NCBI GenBank assembly: GCA_023374045.1
Contig: CM041778.1
Location: forward strand, 402,440,438 to 402,504,437
Direction of reading: 5' to 3'
Source: Limonium bicolor
Lineage: Eukaryota; Streptophyta; Magnoliopsida; Caryophyllales; Plumbaginaceae
DNA length: 64,000 nucleotides
Shown piece after piece: positions 36,406 to 46,847 of the stretch. How positions within the stretch are numbered: position 1 is the first letter of the stretch; the number at the start of each line of letters is the position of its first letter. The position numbers were made by a program, and so were the translations under genes. The notes below the pieces were generated by a model. It was not told the origin of the DNA and did no database searches. It saw only the letters and a list, made by a program, of their open reading frames with translations.

Positions 36406-38567
36406 TGATCGAGTGGGATAGCTAGGAAGTTAGGAAGATGACAATTGTGGTAAAAGGTAGAAGGAAACGTACGAAGTCATAAGGACCGAAGTATAGAAAA
36501 TGCAAAGTCATAATTCAGAGGCTACTGACAACAGAGGAAGCACTACAATTAAGTAGTGGCTTAACCGCAACCGATAATAAGTCGGAGGAATCAAGTGAAT
36601 AACCACGAAAATATACAACAGTATATAGATTCCTAAGGAGCTGGATAGAAATCAGAAGCTCATTGAATTCGCGTACGGTAAAAGAATACCACGCTTGATT
36701 GATAAACTGTATTCCCAGGATAAAAGGGAAAACGGATGTTGTACAACACATTAAGGATAACGAGAAGGGTAAATAAACCCAAAGTTATCAGGGTCGTGCA
36801 GCAGAAGCTAGTGGGCCCAAATTCTAAGGTTTGATACACCTAGTGAATTAATAGCTGATTATCAATGCCTTGAAGCCTCTAAGGCTAGAACCGAACCCAG
36901 TTGAGAGTTAAACAAACTCCGATGAGAATTCTTGGTGCAGGGACTAGCCGACAATGCGGTTAAGACCCTTTGACCAGAATACATTGTATAATAGACCACA
37001 TGGAAGTTGAACCACTCCATGACGGCTGAATGCCTTCGACATATCTCCAATGTTGACACATAGTAGATTACGTGGGCGTAATCCCTTTTTAATGGGGTTG
37101 GGCGAAAACCGCGAAATGTATGTTTTACGTGATAGGGCGTAAACTACAATGCGCATAGCGCAAAAGTATTTGTTGTGATGATTGGTACTTATGTTACATA
37201 AACATATGTAGCCATTCATAATGTAATAAGTTTGATTGTAGAGATTAGAAGTGGAAAGGATTACTGATTGTGAAAGATTTGAGGTGAATGGAGTAGAGAA
37301 ACTCCATGGGGAATGAGAACCCTGATTGGTAATAATTTGGGAAATGAGTATGTTTGAGGAAAATGATGAGTATGTTGGGAGATTTGAGGAGTATAAATCG
37401 GTATGAAACCGATGTTGAACCTAGTGGGAAGTGAGTCCCCTAGGTAATTTGAGTTGGTTGTATTGGTGAATAACTTAAGAATAGGAATTGATTTGACTGT
37501 AAATGATTTGAGGATAGAAGAACTAATTTGAGAACTAACTTTCGAAATTCTTGGGTATAATAGTTGAAGATAGGATTGAGTAACAATTGATGAGACGAGT
37601 AGTAAATGAGTAAATGGATTCTAGAAATTGGTAAATGTATGATTGTATGATTATGACTAGAAAGACTATGAAGATAGAAAATTAAATAATGATTGACTAT
37701 TTGATTGTGTGAATTAAGGTGGGAAGTGGAACTTGGTTTGCTAGCAATCAAGGGAAACCGAACACCAAAGTGGGGTGGATGGATAGTTCAACACCAATGC
37801 TGATCACATTGGGGTTGAATGACTCTTGAAGCTCCGTATAAGTGGCCACAGGTAATCACGCTAGTAATAGGTGAAACTAACATAAATTGGAACTTGGAGT
37901 TGCATTGAAGTTTTCAAAATGAACTTCCAAATGATTTTGGCAAATGATTTTCTTCAAACTTGAGAATGAGGATTGGTTTTGAAACCACTTCCACGGGCGC
38001 TAGTGGATCTTTCATGGCTAGGCACGGGTATCCGGTTGAATCATGGAGGTGAAGCTAGTTATGAGTCAGTGGAGGTGTTGAATAGTTTTGAAACCACTAC
38101 AACGGACGAGCAAGGGTACTAAGTGACCTGTAGGACGTTTGTAGTGTGTGTTTTGTATTTGTCCAAGGGCTGCCGGATATGAGTAGTTCGGTCAGGGAAG
38201 AGTACCCACTTTGGAGCCTGAGGATTCTCTAGAGTTGCAAATGAATTTTGATCATAACCAAAGGACCGTAGAGCCAGAAAGAGTAAGTGCTCAATGTCAT
38301 GACGGCTGTGAACCAGAGAGCGTAAGTGTTCAAACGTGACCGGTACCTGAGGGATCACTCGATTTGGGGGAGGACTTAGTGTCTAATTGTCTACGAATGG
38401 ACCCCCTTTGAGAGATTTGGGAAAAAGATATTTTTGGGTGCTATGCATGCTTGGCATGTTGTGTGGATATGTGGTTTGTATTCAGTCAGTCATTGGAGCC
38501 TGACAGTTGTAGAGAGAGTATAACCTTAGTATTGAGCACCTTGGTGACTAACAATCTTAGACTCACT

Positions 38568-38601
38568 AACTTTGTGGGCAAAGTTCTTTAAGGGGGTAGA
38601 T
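38568..38601 (+). other. A hairpin and polypurine tract
   Basis: Arms AACTTTG (38568-38574) and CAAAGTT (38579-38585), loop TGGG, then TTTAAGGGGGTAGAT and the LTR start at 38602. Confidence 0.8.
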
Positions 38602-40272
38602 TGAAATACCCCGTACTTAATTAGGGTTATTAAATTACTCTAATACGATATTGAGGGCCTACTAGTGCCTAATGAATTTTGGTAGAAAGAATAAATCCAA
38701 AAGAAACAAGAAAAACGCTTAAAAAGTGAAAAACGCTAAAACGAGCGTTAAGTGACCCTAGGAGAAATACAACCTCAAAGAGGGTATTAAATGAATTTAA
38801 AAGGCTTAATAATGCCTAAATAATATATGGGAATAATTCCCGAAGAAAATGGATCCAAATAAGGTATTAAAACGCTAATAAAGCTTTAGCGCACATTTTT
38901 CGAGAAAACCCGAAAACGAGACTTTAAGTGGTCAAACGAACCCGTAAAAAATTATAGTTCATTAAATAACTATAAATAAACATTAACGGAAGCTTAAGAG
39001 TCATTAAAATTAAAGAAACGAGAAAATTTCAGAAAACGGGCCGGTTAGTGAATAGTGCTAAACCGGGTAAATTAATGAGCGTTTTCTGTAAAAGACGAAA
39101 AACGCTCCAGCTTGTACAATAAATGTGGGCGGTTTTTAATTGTTAAACAGCCCTCACTCACACTCTCACCTAGCTAAGAAAGAAGAAAGAAAGGTCAAAA
39201 GCAAAAAGCAATAAAGTGCCTCCTTTTTCTCTTTCCTCTCATTTCCCTCTTCTCTCTCTCTCTCTCTCTTCTTTCTTTCTTCCCCACCGTGATCTGCCTC
39301 CTCCCTTCCTTCCCTGGCAATTTTTGAAGCTCTCCACAAGCTTCCATGGCAGCCTCTCTTCATCCTCTTGCTCAAGCCACAAAAATGCTCCAAATCAAAA
39401 GCAAAACACATATTTGTGTTCCTCTCATCATTCTCTATCTATCTATCTTTTCAAAATCGAAAATAATGAAGTTCATCTCCATGGTTTTCCCCATTTGAAG
39501 AGAAAATGGCATAAATGGGTAGCTTGGAGTCTCCTCTTCCTCCTAAGGTAAAAATTTCCAAGAAAAAGTCATTCTCTCCCCATTTTCCTTGGTAGCCGAT
39601 TTTGGCTCTCTCTCACACCTTGGTTTTCTCCTTAATTTTGAGCTTCATTTCAACCCTCCAATGGTGGAGTAATCCCCTTCTTGATTCAAGGGTGAGTACC
39701 TCTCTTAAAAGGCCCAAAAGGTAAACCCTAACTTGTGCTCTAAGCCCTTTTTATTGAATTAAGATTTCCTAAGGGTTTAGATAATTAATTGAATGTATTT
39801 TGCGTTTCTTGAATGTTAGGATGGAGTTTGGAAACTCCATTCCCTCTTGACCAATTTTGGGAAGATAAGGAACAAGAGGAGAATCAAAGAGGAATTTGTG
39901 AATTAAGGTATGAAACCCACCTTCAAGCTTGATTTAAATTGCTTAAGGTTTTGGGATGGGTAATTTAATAATGAACCCAAAATATGGAAAATATTGTGTT
40001 TAGTTGGTTTTGTGAGAGCTTGTAAATTGTTGGTCGAATTTGAGAGAGATTGTGAACTTGTGTTGAATTAAGGGCCTAAGTGCCAAGCTTTTGAGCTATT
40101 GTGGTTATATTGTGGTTTAGTGAGATTTTTGAGCTATATTGTGTTTGAAAAGATTTTGGTAAATTTTGGATTGTTATGGTGTGCTGGTAGGACCCTTATG
40201 GGTGTGGCTAGATTATGGATGGAAAATTGACGAGAATGGTGAATTTGGACATGCTAGGTTATGGGGAGGTTA
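38602..40272 (+). mobile_element. A 3' LTR, left part (before G)
   Basis: First ~1.67 kb of A's 3' LTR, nearly identical to 28879-30540. It ends at GGGGAGGTTA, where G is inserted; the LTR resumes at 54890. Confidence 0.9.
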
Positions 40273-43263
40273 TGAAATACCCCTAAATTAATTTAAATTA
40301 ATTTAGGGGATTTCTTTTATTAAAATTTAATTATTATATGGAATTATGAATATTAAATTATTATATGGAATTGTGGAATTTATTTAGGGGTTTTCTCCTA
40401 TTTAACCCTAATTATTATACATTATTATATAGTATTATGAATTTAATAATAAGATTTATAAGTCAATAAATCTTGGGAAAATTTCTAAACACTCCAAATA
40501 TGCTATAAAGATTTTAGGAAGCGTTGGAATATTGTTTTGAAACATAAAAGTCAATATAAGATTCTAGAAACCTTAAAGCTTATTAAGCCTTGTTAGAGTT
40601 GACTTTTTGAGAATGGTCAAACCAGGCCATGAAACATATACCAATAAATAGGTTATGAAAATCCATGAAGATCGATAAAAAGAACGTTAAAAACGGATCA
40701 TCCTAGCCAAAGTTATGATAAATTGAAGTTTAGAGCCAAAATTTTGAAGGATGCTGACGTGTCCAGGACACGTGTCGCGCCCAGTCAGCACCCGACACTT
40801 AACCGTTTGATTTTCCCAGCGGTTTTGGCATGTCGAGGGTCGATCTTTAGACACCTATATCTTTTTCCCTACTCCACCATTTGGTATGCCGTTTGTTTCA
40901 TTCGATTCTCCTATCTTTCCTCTTTCCACCACCATTACTCACACACCATCTAACTCCTTCTACAATGATCGGAAAGTTGATCCAAAGTTGCCTCCTCGCG
41001 AGTTCGTAACCCAGAACTGTAGTTTTCCTGAAAACGGGTAAACTTCGTCACGCCATAACTTCTTCATTTCTCGTCCAATTTCTTGTTCTTTAGCTTGTTT
41101 TGAAGATCTCTAATCCCTCTATAACTTTCATGTTGATGGCCATGGCTGATTCGCACTGGGTTGGGAGATAAATCTGTCTAAAGTTGCCCACTCGATCACG
41201 GCGGTAATTCTGCCCAGTTTCATCCTGAACCAACTAGGTAAACTCGGATCTTGTGAGATCTATAACTTTCTCCCTAGTTCATCAAATCAATGATTCTTCC
41301 ACTAGCATCTAGAGTTACATGTCTAGTTTGGATTGTGATAGGTTACATGAATCGAATCTCTCTCAGTTGGTGCGAGTTGATTCGAGAAGAGGCGTACCTG
41401 AAACGCGCATAAAATACCGATTCCAGAATTGTCGACTTGGTTTCACCCCGATTAATGCAATTCCGGTAAGCTTCTGGTCAAATTGTTCCATTGATGCCAT
41501 TTGAAATTTCATCACACCGATCAAACCCACATGCCAATTTAGCCTATTATGCATTACAATGGGAGAATTTGTAGGAATTGCAACCGAATTAAGTTCTGTA
41601 CCGAAATAAACCCTAACTCTCGAATCGATTTCGAAACATGGTGTATACTGCATTATAATTGGGGAATCGGTACCATTAGAACCGAATTGAGAACCGGATT
41701 GATTACGAATCGATAGGAACATCATCGAATTTCGTTCTGTAGATTGTGAGTTATAGGGTGATTAGTACTCGGGTCGGAAGGGGAGAACGCTGAAGAACTC
41801 GAGGGTTCTGGGCCGCCCGATCGCGGTTAAAAGAAACGGACGGCCACGATTAAAACGTTTCAAAATATAAGTATAAGTTTTTTATATTATTCCCAGAATA
41901 AAGTCCTAACTTGCTAGATTTATTTAATGGCCTTCCCGATTGTATTTTGACTTGAATTTTAACCATAGATTCCTTATAAAGTCTAGTTTATTTTGATGTA
42001 AATTAATATGAGTTTTGAGTTTTTAAACATAAGTTATGAATTTTGCAAGTTACGGGTATTATGGAATTATTTGGGTGATTTAAAAAGATATTTTTATGGA
42101 ATAAAATTTTATAATATGTCTAAAATGTTATAGTTATTATATATTAAGTTTGGGAATTTTTGGGCAAGGGTAAATAGGTTTAAAAATTATGTTTATGAGT
42201 TTTTCATAAGAATAACCTATAATATAAAGTTTTTAATGTAACCAAAATTAAAGTATGGTTGGGTAATTAACTTTTTAGGATGGGGAAAATAATTAAACCT
42301 AAATTAACATTTTACATCATCATGTTTATAAATATTTTGGGTGTTATCTTTTCGGTGAAGTAAAAGTTGTTTACACAAATATATTTATATGAGAAGAATA
42401 AAATAGGGACTTATATTAAATCAAGGTATTAAACTAAACTACATATTATTATTATGGAGGTTAATATGCTTAATTAAACTAGGGCAAACACTTTATTTTA
42501 TAAACCATATATCAGTTGTGAGATGTCTAAAAGATATTAGATATAATTAAATACAATAAGAATTTCTTAAAGAATGTTTTGGATAAATCCTAAGAAAAAT
42601 ATAAGTGTATATATAATACATTAGAAGTAAATAAAAGAAGTAACATTCATTCCTTATGGGAAACATATTAAGAGGGAAAAATTGGGATAAACCTAATTCC
42701 TACGTGGCAATTAAAAATATTAAAGGTTAGTGTGACATCCAGGTAGACTATTAGGGGGAAATACACATCTTAACCTTAATAGGTGTCAAAGTAAGTTAGC
42801 CAATCGTAACCCAAGGGATTAATTAAAACAAACCTATAATCAGGAGTGGGAAAATGGAGTAAGATAAGTTTACATTAAAAATTTAATTACGAGATCTAGC
42901 CAGTTCCCTAGGAGGGAGTAACTGTAAAACGAAACTATAGACTAATAAGAATGGGGGATGTGTAGCATTATAGTGCCTTAACTAATCAATACTTGGAATA
43001 CTTTAATTATAGGTGATTAGTGGAAGTAGTTCGCATTTTCAAGTTTGGTTGCTCTGCTTCTACATATACCAGGTACGATTTCTCGTACTCAGATACTTTT
43101 GGTGACGAACTTCTTGGAATGTTTTGAAACGCTAACTGAGCTTGAATGAATCTCGAAAGGGAACTGTTGTGTGACTAACTCAGCTTGATGTGACTAACTG
43201 GACCTTGAATGTACAATTCACATGATCATTGGTTCTCCTTATCTGGTTACCTCATTAGATATT

Positions 43264-43330
43264 AACTGCTGAGGGTTTACGCTTCTGCACTCTATAGGAC
43301 TGAGTGTTTTGGTATTGCGCTCGTGCAGTT
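43264..43330 (+). other. Conserved ~67-nt inverted-repeat motif (copy in G 5' LTR)
   Basis: Outer arms AACTGC (43264-43269) and GCAGTT (43325-43330), inner hairpin CACTC/GAGTG, core CTGCACTCTATAGGACTGAG. In A and B the related motif lies in the interior, not in the LTR. Confidence 0.7.
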
Positions 43331-43442
43331 ATTAATCTAGTGGGAATATGGGAATGTTGATCTTGGTAAATTCTTCTTTCGACTATGGATATCATTTCAA
43401 CCATGAGCTGAGTCTTTGTTGTGATGTGCGCACATCTTCACC

Positions 43443-43585
43443 GGTAAACAGCGAGGGGCTGTATATCCCCTGTCCAATCGGACGTGGTAAACAGCGAGGG
43501 GCTGTATATCCCCTGTCCAGACGGACGTTGTAAACAGCGAGGGGCTGTATATCCCCTGTCCTATCGGACGTAGTCAACAGCGAGC
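43443..43585 (+). repeat. 43-bp tandem repeat with hairpin core (G 5' LTR)
   Basis: Three full 43-bp units (43443-43485, 43486-43528, 43529-43571) plus a partial fourth. Each unit holds GGTAAACAGCG and an AGGGG...CCCCT inverted repeat around CTGTATAT. The 3' LTR copy is at 54119-54262. Confidence 0.9.
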
Positions 43586-44219
43586 CATCTCTTCCAATTG
43601 GTTTCATTCCACCCTCGAGTTGTTAGTTCTTGGATTCCTTCTTTCCTTTCCTAGTCCTTGTGACTACTTGGGTTGTTCTACTCTTACTGGAACTTAATCT
43701 AACTTAAGCATGGGATGTTCACTAACTCCTGGTGTGGTTTTAACTGACTAACTTTATCTTTATTGTTGACTATCTCTATTACTTGCTTGTTGCTTTGACT
43801 TGGTGATTTGAAGTGCCTTGTCCCTCTGCTTGGTTTTTAAGAGTTTCTTTCTAAGTTTCTATATTGTTAAAGATTATGTTTTAATTCCTGTTATGAGGAT
43901 TGTACCAGTTCCATTCCAGGGAACTGACTCACCCCTTCCGGGGTGGGCTGCTTGGTTTCATCATGCAGGTACGAATTGTTGTACAGGTGGCCACGAAGAG
44001 GGTGAGTGTATGGGATGGGAATTAGGAATTTTGGAGAGCTATTGTATCTTGTTATTATTACTTTTATGTGATGTTTTCTCGAGTTCAGACCGTAGCTTTT
44101 GTAATATCATAAGTTGTAATTGGTGAGGTTTGGTGCCGGGTGTTTGGAACCCGATGATCTGTAATCGCCTTAGTGTTTTATTTCCGCTGCATTTATGTTA
44201 ATAGGGGCGTTACAGAAAG

Positions 44220-44246
44220 TGGTATCAGAGCGTAGTTACGCTCTGA
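44220..44246 (+). other. G primer binding site (tRNA-iMet type) with overlapping hairpin
   Basis: TGGTATCAGAGC (44220-44231) is 5 nt after the LTR. TCAGAGCGTA (44225-44234) and TACGCTCTGA (44237-44246) form a perfect 10-bp inverted repeat. At the ninth position A has an A-T pair where G has T-A. Confidence 0.85.
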
Positions 44247-44502
44247 GCCCGAGAAAACAAGCCGAGTGAAATACTTAGAATATAGGTGCCCTTAAAACTG
44301 GGAAGTGGGGTAGAATTGGGAAGTGAGGATTCTAGAAAGGCACGTTACCCTTACCCCATACTTTGCCTTACTTACATTACTCATGAACACACTAACTACA
44401 TACCGTCCATGGGTAGTTATGAAACACTTCGCGCGTTACTATTTAGATATCTAGAATTAATACGCAACATCTGAACAACAAACACCATCCTTTAGCAGCT
44501 AA

Positions 44503-45160
44503 ATGTCTCAAAGAGGAGGACGTGGAGGAAGAGGAGGACGAGGAGCGGGACCCCCAGGTGGTTACGGACCCGACGCTGTTACCCCTGAGGTCATAGCTCA
44601 GATTGTGACCGCTGCATTAGCTCAGCAGCAGGCTCAGATCCCTCAACCACCGCCACCACCACCCAATGGTCCACGAGAGTTTAACTGTTTGAAAGCGGTC
44701 AACGATCTTCGTCCCCCAGTCTACGAAGGCCAGCCAGTACCAAAAGCTCTGGAGAAATACATAGCTGAGATTCAAAAGGCTTTTACCTCTCTACATGTTC
44801 CAGCAGAGCGCCAAGTGGACATAGCGGCCTACTTTCTCCAAGGGCCCGCTCATCGATGGTGGCAGACAGCCAGAGCCGAGCTGACCGCTCAAGCGAACTT
44901 TGATTTCCAAGCTTTTCTGGTGGCCCTGAGAGCTAAGTTCTACCCATCCTACCTACAGAAGAGGATGAGAAGTGAATTTGAGCAGTTGAAGCAGGGGACT
45001 TCCTCTGTTGCTGAATACTATGACAAGTTTGTGGAGTTGCTTGCCGTCATTGGCGAGGGGGCTTACGCTCCGAGGTATTTGGTGGACAAATTCCATACCA
45101 TACCGGCTTGGACTTCAGGATCATGAATATGATCGGTTCCACCAGAGGAAGACTTTACAG
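44503..45160 (+). CDS. gag: gag, first exon: capsid region of G
   Basis: Structural protein forming the virus-like particle. The ATG at 44503 is about 290 bp after the LTR. The N-terminus is an Arg/Gly tract (residues 3-15) and a Pro-run (about residue 49-56). It is followed by a retrotransposon gag region with the words ALEKYIAEIQKAF, AAYFLQGPAHRWW and QLKQGTSSVAEYYDKFVELL, typical of plant chromoviruses. The frame ends at a TGA at 45124-45126, but gag-like sequence continues in another phase to 45160. There the sequence changes to an AT-rich stretch with splice-like ends. A short indel near 45080-45100 explains the early stop. Confidence 0.85.
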
Positions 45161-45225
45161 GTATAAAATATGACTATGAAATTTCTAGCATGCTTGGATT
45201 CCCCTAACACGTGCTGTAACGATAG
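45161..45225 (+). other. Candidate short intron 1 in gag
   Basis: 65 bp, CAG|GTATAA at the 5' end, CCCTAAC branch-like word about 24 nt before the end, GATAG|G at the 3' end, AT-richer than its flanks, and full of stops. The upstream phase is disturbed by a nearby indel, so phase continuity cannot be shown here. Confidence 0.45.
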
Positions 45226-45435
45226 GAACTAGCTGATGATGCGAATGACTGCGAAACCACCATCGCATACCAGGATTCTGTGCTAGGGAAGAGGAGGAAT
45301 GATAATGGAGGAGGAAATGGAAGAGGATCCTCTCAGAATCATGAGAAGAGGGGAAATTTTTCAAGGGAGGGAATGAGAAGACCATCGTTCCTTCCCATGC
45401 TGATGCTAAGCCTCTCCGCTATGAGCCACCTAGGG
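45226..45435 (+). CDS. gag, second segment
   Basis: Hydrophilic linker between capsid and zinc knuckles, with the words ELADDANDCET and LGKRRNDNGGG. The first part is in phase 1 (from 45226) and the last part in phase 3 (from about 45390), so a short indel lies near 45385-45395. The end CCACCTAGGG joins in phase to 45505 if 45436-45504 is removed. Confidence 0.6.
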
Positions 45436-45504
45436 GTGAGAAAAGATAGAATCTACAATGTAGCTTTATTTTGCTATCACATTACTAACCTTGAATTGAA
45501 ACAG
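45436..45504 (+). other. Candidate short intron 2 in gag
   Basis: 69 bp starting GTGAGAAAAG and ending AAACAG, with a textbook TTACTAAC branch word about 20 nt before the end. Removing it joins the phase ending CCT AGG G to GA GAC AAC and runs straight into the zinc knuckles. Unspliced, that frame meets stops. Confidence 0.6.
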
Positions 45505-45854
45505 GAGACAACCCGGTGAGAAGGTATTTCTGCAGGTGGTGCCAGAAGGATCACCCAGGAAAGGACTGTAAAGGGAACCTGGTAGAATGCCACTACTGCG
45601 GTAAGAAGGGGCACAGGGGGTTCGAATGCTTCTTGAACCCGGACTCCAAGAGTTACAAGCCACACACACCGGTCGACGGCTAAAGCCTCAGCTACAAATG
45701 CTGCCGGAGGAGGAGGTAGAGGTGGCACAGGAGTGCAGGACCAGGACCATCTACCAACCGCCCTGGCCAGAGCTACCCTCAAAGCCGGGCAAAGCACCAA
45801 TTCTCAACCTGGTGGATCGTGTTGAATCAGCTAGTGATGATCCGAGTTCACCTG
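45505..45854 (+). CDS. gag nucleocapsid: two zinc knuckles and acidic tail
   Basis: Nucleic-acid binding part of gag. First knuckle CRWCQKDHPGKDC (C-x2-C-x3-H-x4-C), second CHYCGKKGHRGFEC (classical C-x2-C-x4-H-x4-C), both in phase 3. A stop follows at about 45681. From about 45626 a phase-2 frame stays open and ends in an acidic stretch (LVDRVESASDD) that leads, through a good donor CCTG|GTGAGG at 45854/45855, to the AlkB segment. The switch between the two phases near 45680 needs an indel. Confidence 0.7.
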
Positions 45855-46034
45855 GTGAGGACTACTTTCCTACTGAAGAAGCTTAGACCTTCGTTCCACT
45901 TAATTTCTTCAAGAAATTTTTCCTCTACATTGTAAAGGGATGAACTATAAATCCCTCTTTCTTTACATCTTTGTGCTAAGACCAGTTTGAACCTTGACTT
46001 GTTTTACTTAATGGCAATTGTTGTTTTCGTTCAG
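45855..46034 (+). other. Candidate intron 3 between gag and AlkB
   Basis: 180 bp, GTGAGG donor, T-rich body, GTTTTCGTTCAG acceptor. Removing it joins phase 2 to phase 2 exactly, and the downstream segment then begins with FDIC, which matches where I recall the conserved part of plant ALKBH1-like proteins starting. The AlkB segment has no ATG of its own near its start, which favours splicing from gag. Confidence 0.6.
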
Positions 46035-46750
46035 CTTTCGATATTTGCTTTCCTGTATTGCCTATTTCCACACCCACCATTCCCTTTGAGGCCAAACCAC
46101 ACCCACCAGAGAAGTGTGAGATATTGAGACCTGGGATGGTCTTATTACGAGAATTTCTGACCCCAGCTGACCAATATGCGTTGATCCTCAAGATCAGAGA
46201 ATTAGGTGTGAAAGGAGGAAACTTTTACACCCCTACCTTCAAGAACGGTGCGACCATGAAGGTAAAGATCATGTGCCTAGGTAAGAAGTGGGACCACACC
46301 ACTGGAAGCTATGAAGAGGTGAGGTGCCACCAATTCCAGGAGAGTTGCAGACCATTATCGGGGCTGCAGTTAAAGCGGCCCAGGAATTGGAGGATGAGCC
46401 CGTCCCAGACCTAACCGCAGACGTGTGCATCATCAACTTCTATGGGAAAGAAGATAAGCTAGGAATGCATCAGGATAGGGACGAGTCACTGGAGTCCATC
46501 GCCAGAGGAGTTCCAGTGGTGTCCATATCACTTGGAGACGATGCGGAGTTCCTATTTGGAGATCAGAAGAGAATGGATCTCGCTACAAAGATCCTCCTGA
46601 AGTGGTCGGTGATGTGCTGATATTCGGGGAGCAGCCAGACTCATCTACCATGGGGTGAAGAGAATTAAGCCCCACACAGCCCCCACATCCATCATCAACC
46701 AGACCCACATGAAACCTGGCCGTTTAAATCTGACCTTTAGACAGATCTAG
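46035..46750 (+). CDS. AlkB-like 2-oxoglutarate/Fe(II)-dependent dioxygenase domain inside G (frame-broken)
   Basis: AlkB enzymes use Fe(II) and 2-oxoglutarate to remove alkyl groups from nucleic acid bases. Visible in order: FDIC at 46037-46048, RPGMVLL from about 46127, a nucleotide-lid-like region (FYTPTFKNGA, KIMCLGKKWD), the Fe ligand motif HQD at 46468-46476, a VVSISLGDDAEFLFG strand, GDVLIFG at 46608-46628, the third Fe ligand His in YHG at 46649-46651, and the 2OG-binding R-L-N-L-T-F-R from 46721 to 46741. The stop TAG at 46748 follows the natural end of the fold. Phases are 2, 1, 3, 2; the breaks lie at about 46320 (a 5-bp tandem duplication GAGGT), 46600 and 46630. The order of words is closest to plant ALKBH1-like proteins, so host capture is likely (inference). 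As read, this copy cannot make the whole domain without frameshifting. Confidence 0.88.
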
Positions 46751-46847
46751 CCTTGTAATTTATGCAATTTCAGCATTGTAATCATTAAAATGCTCACGAA
46801 GACCTTAATAAGAGTGGAAATCTTATGAGTTTGTTTCGTCGTTGTAG

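Larger units (their letters stand above)
33477..38601 (+). mobile_element. A interior: non-coding LARD-type region (about 5.1 kb)
   Basis: Lies between PBS and PPT and has no recognisable gag or pol motif in any frame. It is related to the interior of B in the same order (PBS hairpin, a shared ~70-nt motif, PPT hairpin). The many short open frames are all on the strand antisense to the element, as in B, and reflect its pyrimidine richness. The element must use proteins of another retrotransposon to move; a G-like element is one candidate because PBS and PPT context are shared. Confidence 0.78.
40273..44214 (+). mobile_element. G 5' LTR (about 3.94 kb)
   Basis: TGAAATACCCCTAAATT start, GGGGCGTTACA end. 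Matches 50877-54889 along its length with mainly short indels. One larger difference: near 42735-42760 it lacks about 75 bp that the 3' LTR has at 53330-53430. The ORFs inside (40723-40953, 43348-43533 and others) occur in both LTRs because the LTRs are near-identical, not because they are genes. Confidence 0.93.

Noticed and set aside
33592..37751. Many minus-strand ORFs of 65-128 codons in the A interior, with some similarity to plus-strand ORFs in B (2830-8295)
   Set aside because: They lie antisense to both elements, contain no family motif, change phase often, and are expected from the pyrimidine-rich strand having few stops. The similarity is nucleotide homology between A and B.
40723..40953. 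76-94-residue ORF repeated at 51326-51610
   Set aside because: It lies in both G LTRs. The frame ends differ because of a 3-bp difference, and no homologous family is recognised.
44220..44231. tRNA-iMet gene at TGGTATCAGAGC
   Set aside because: Only the 12-nt complement of the tRNA 3' end is present; it is a primer binding site, not a tRNA gene.
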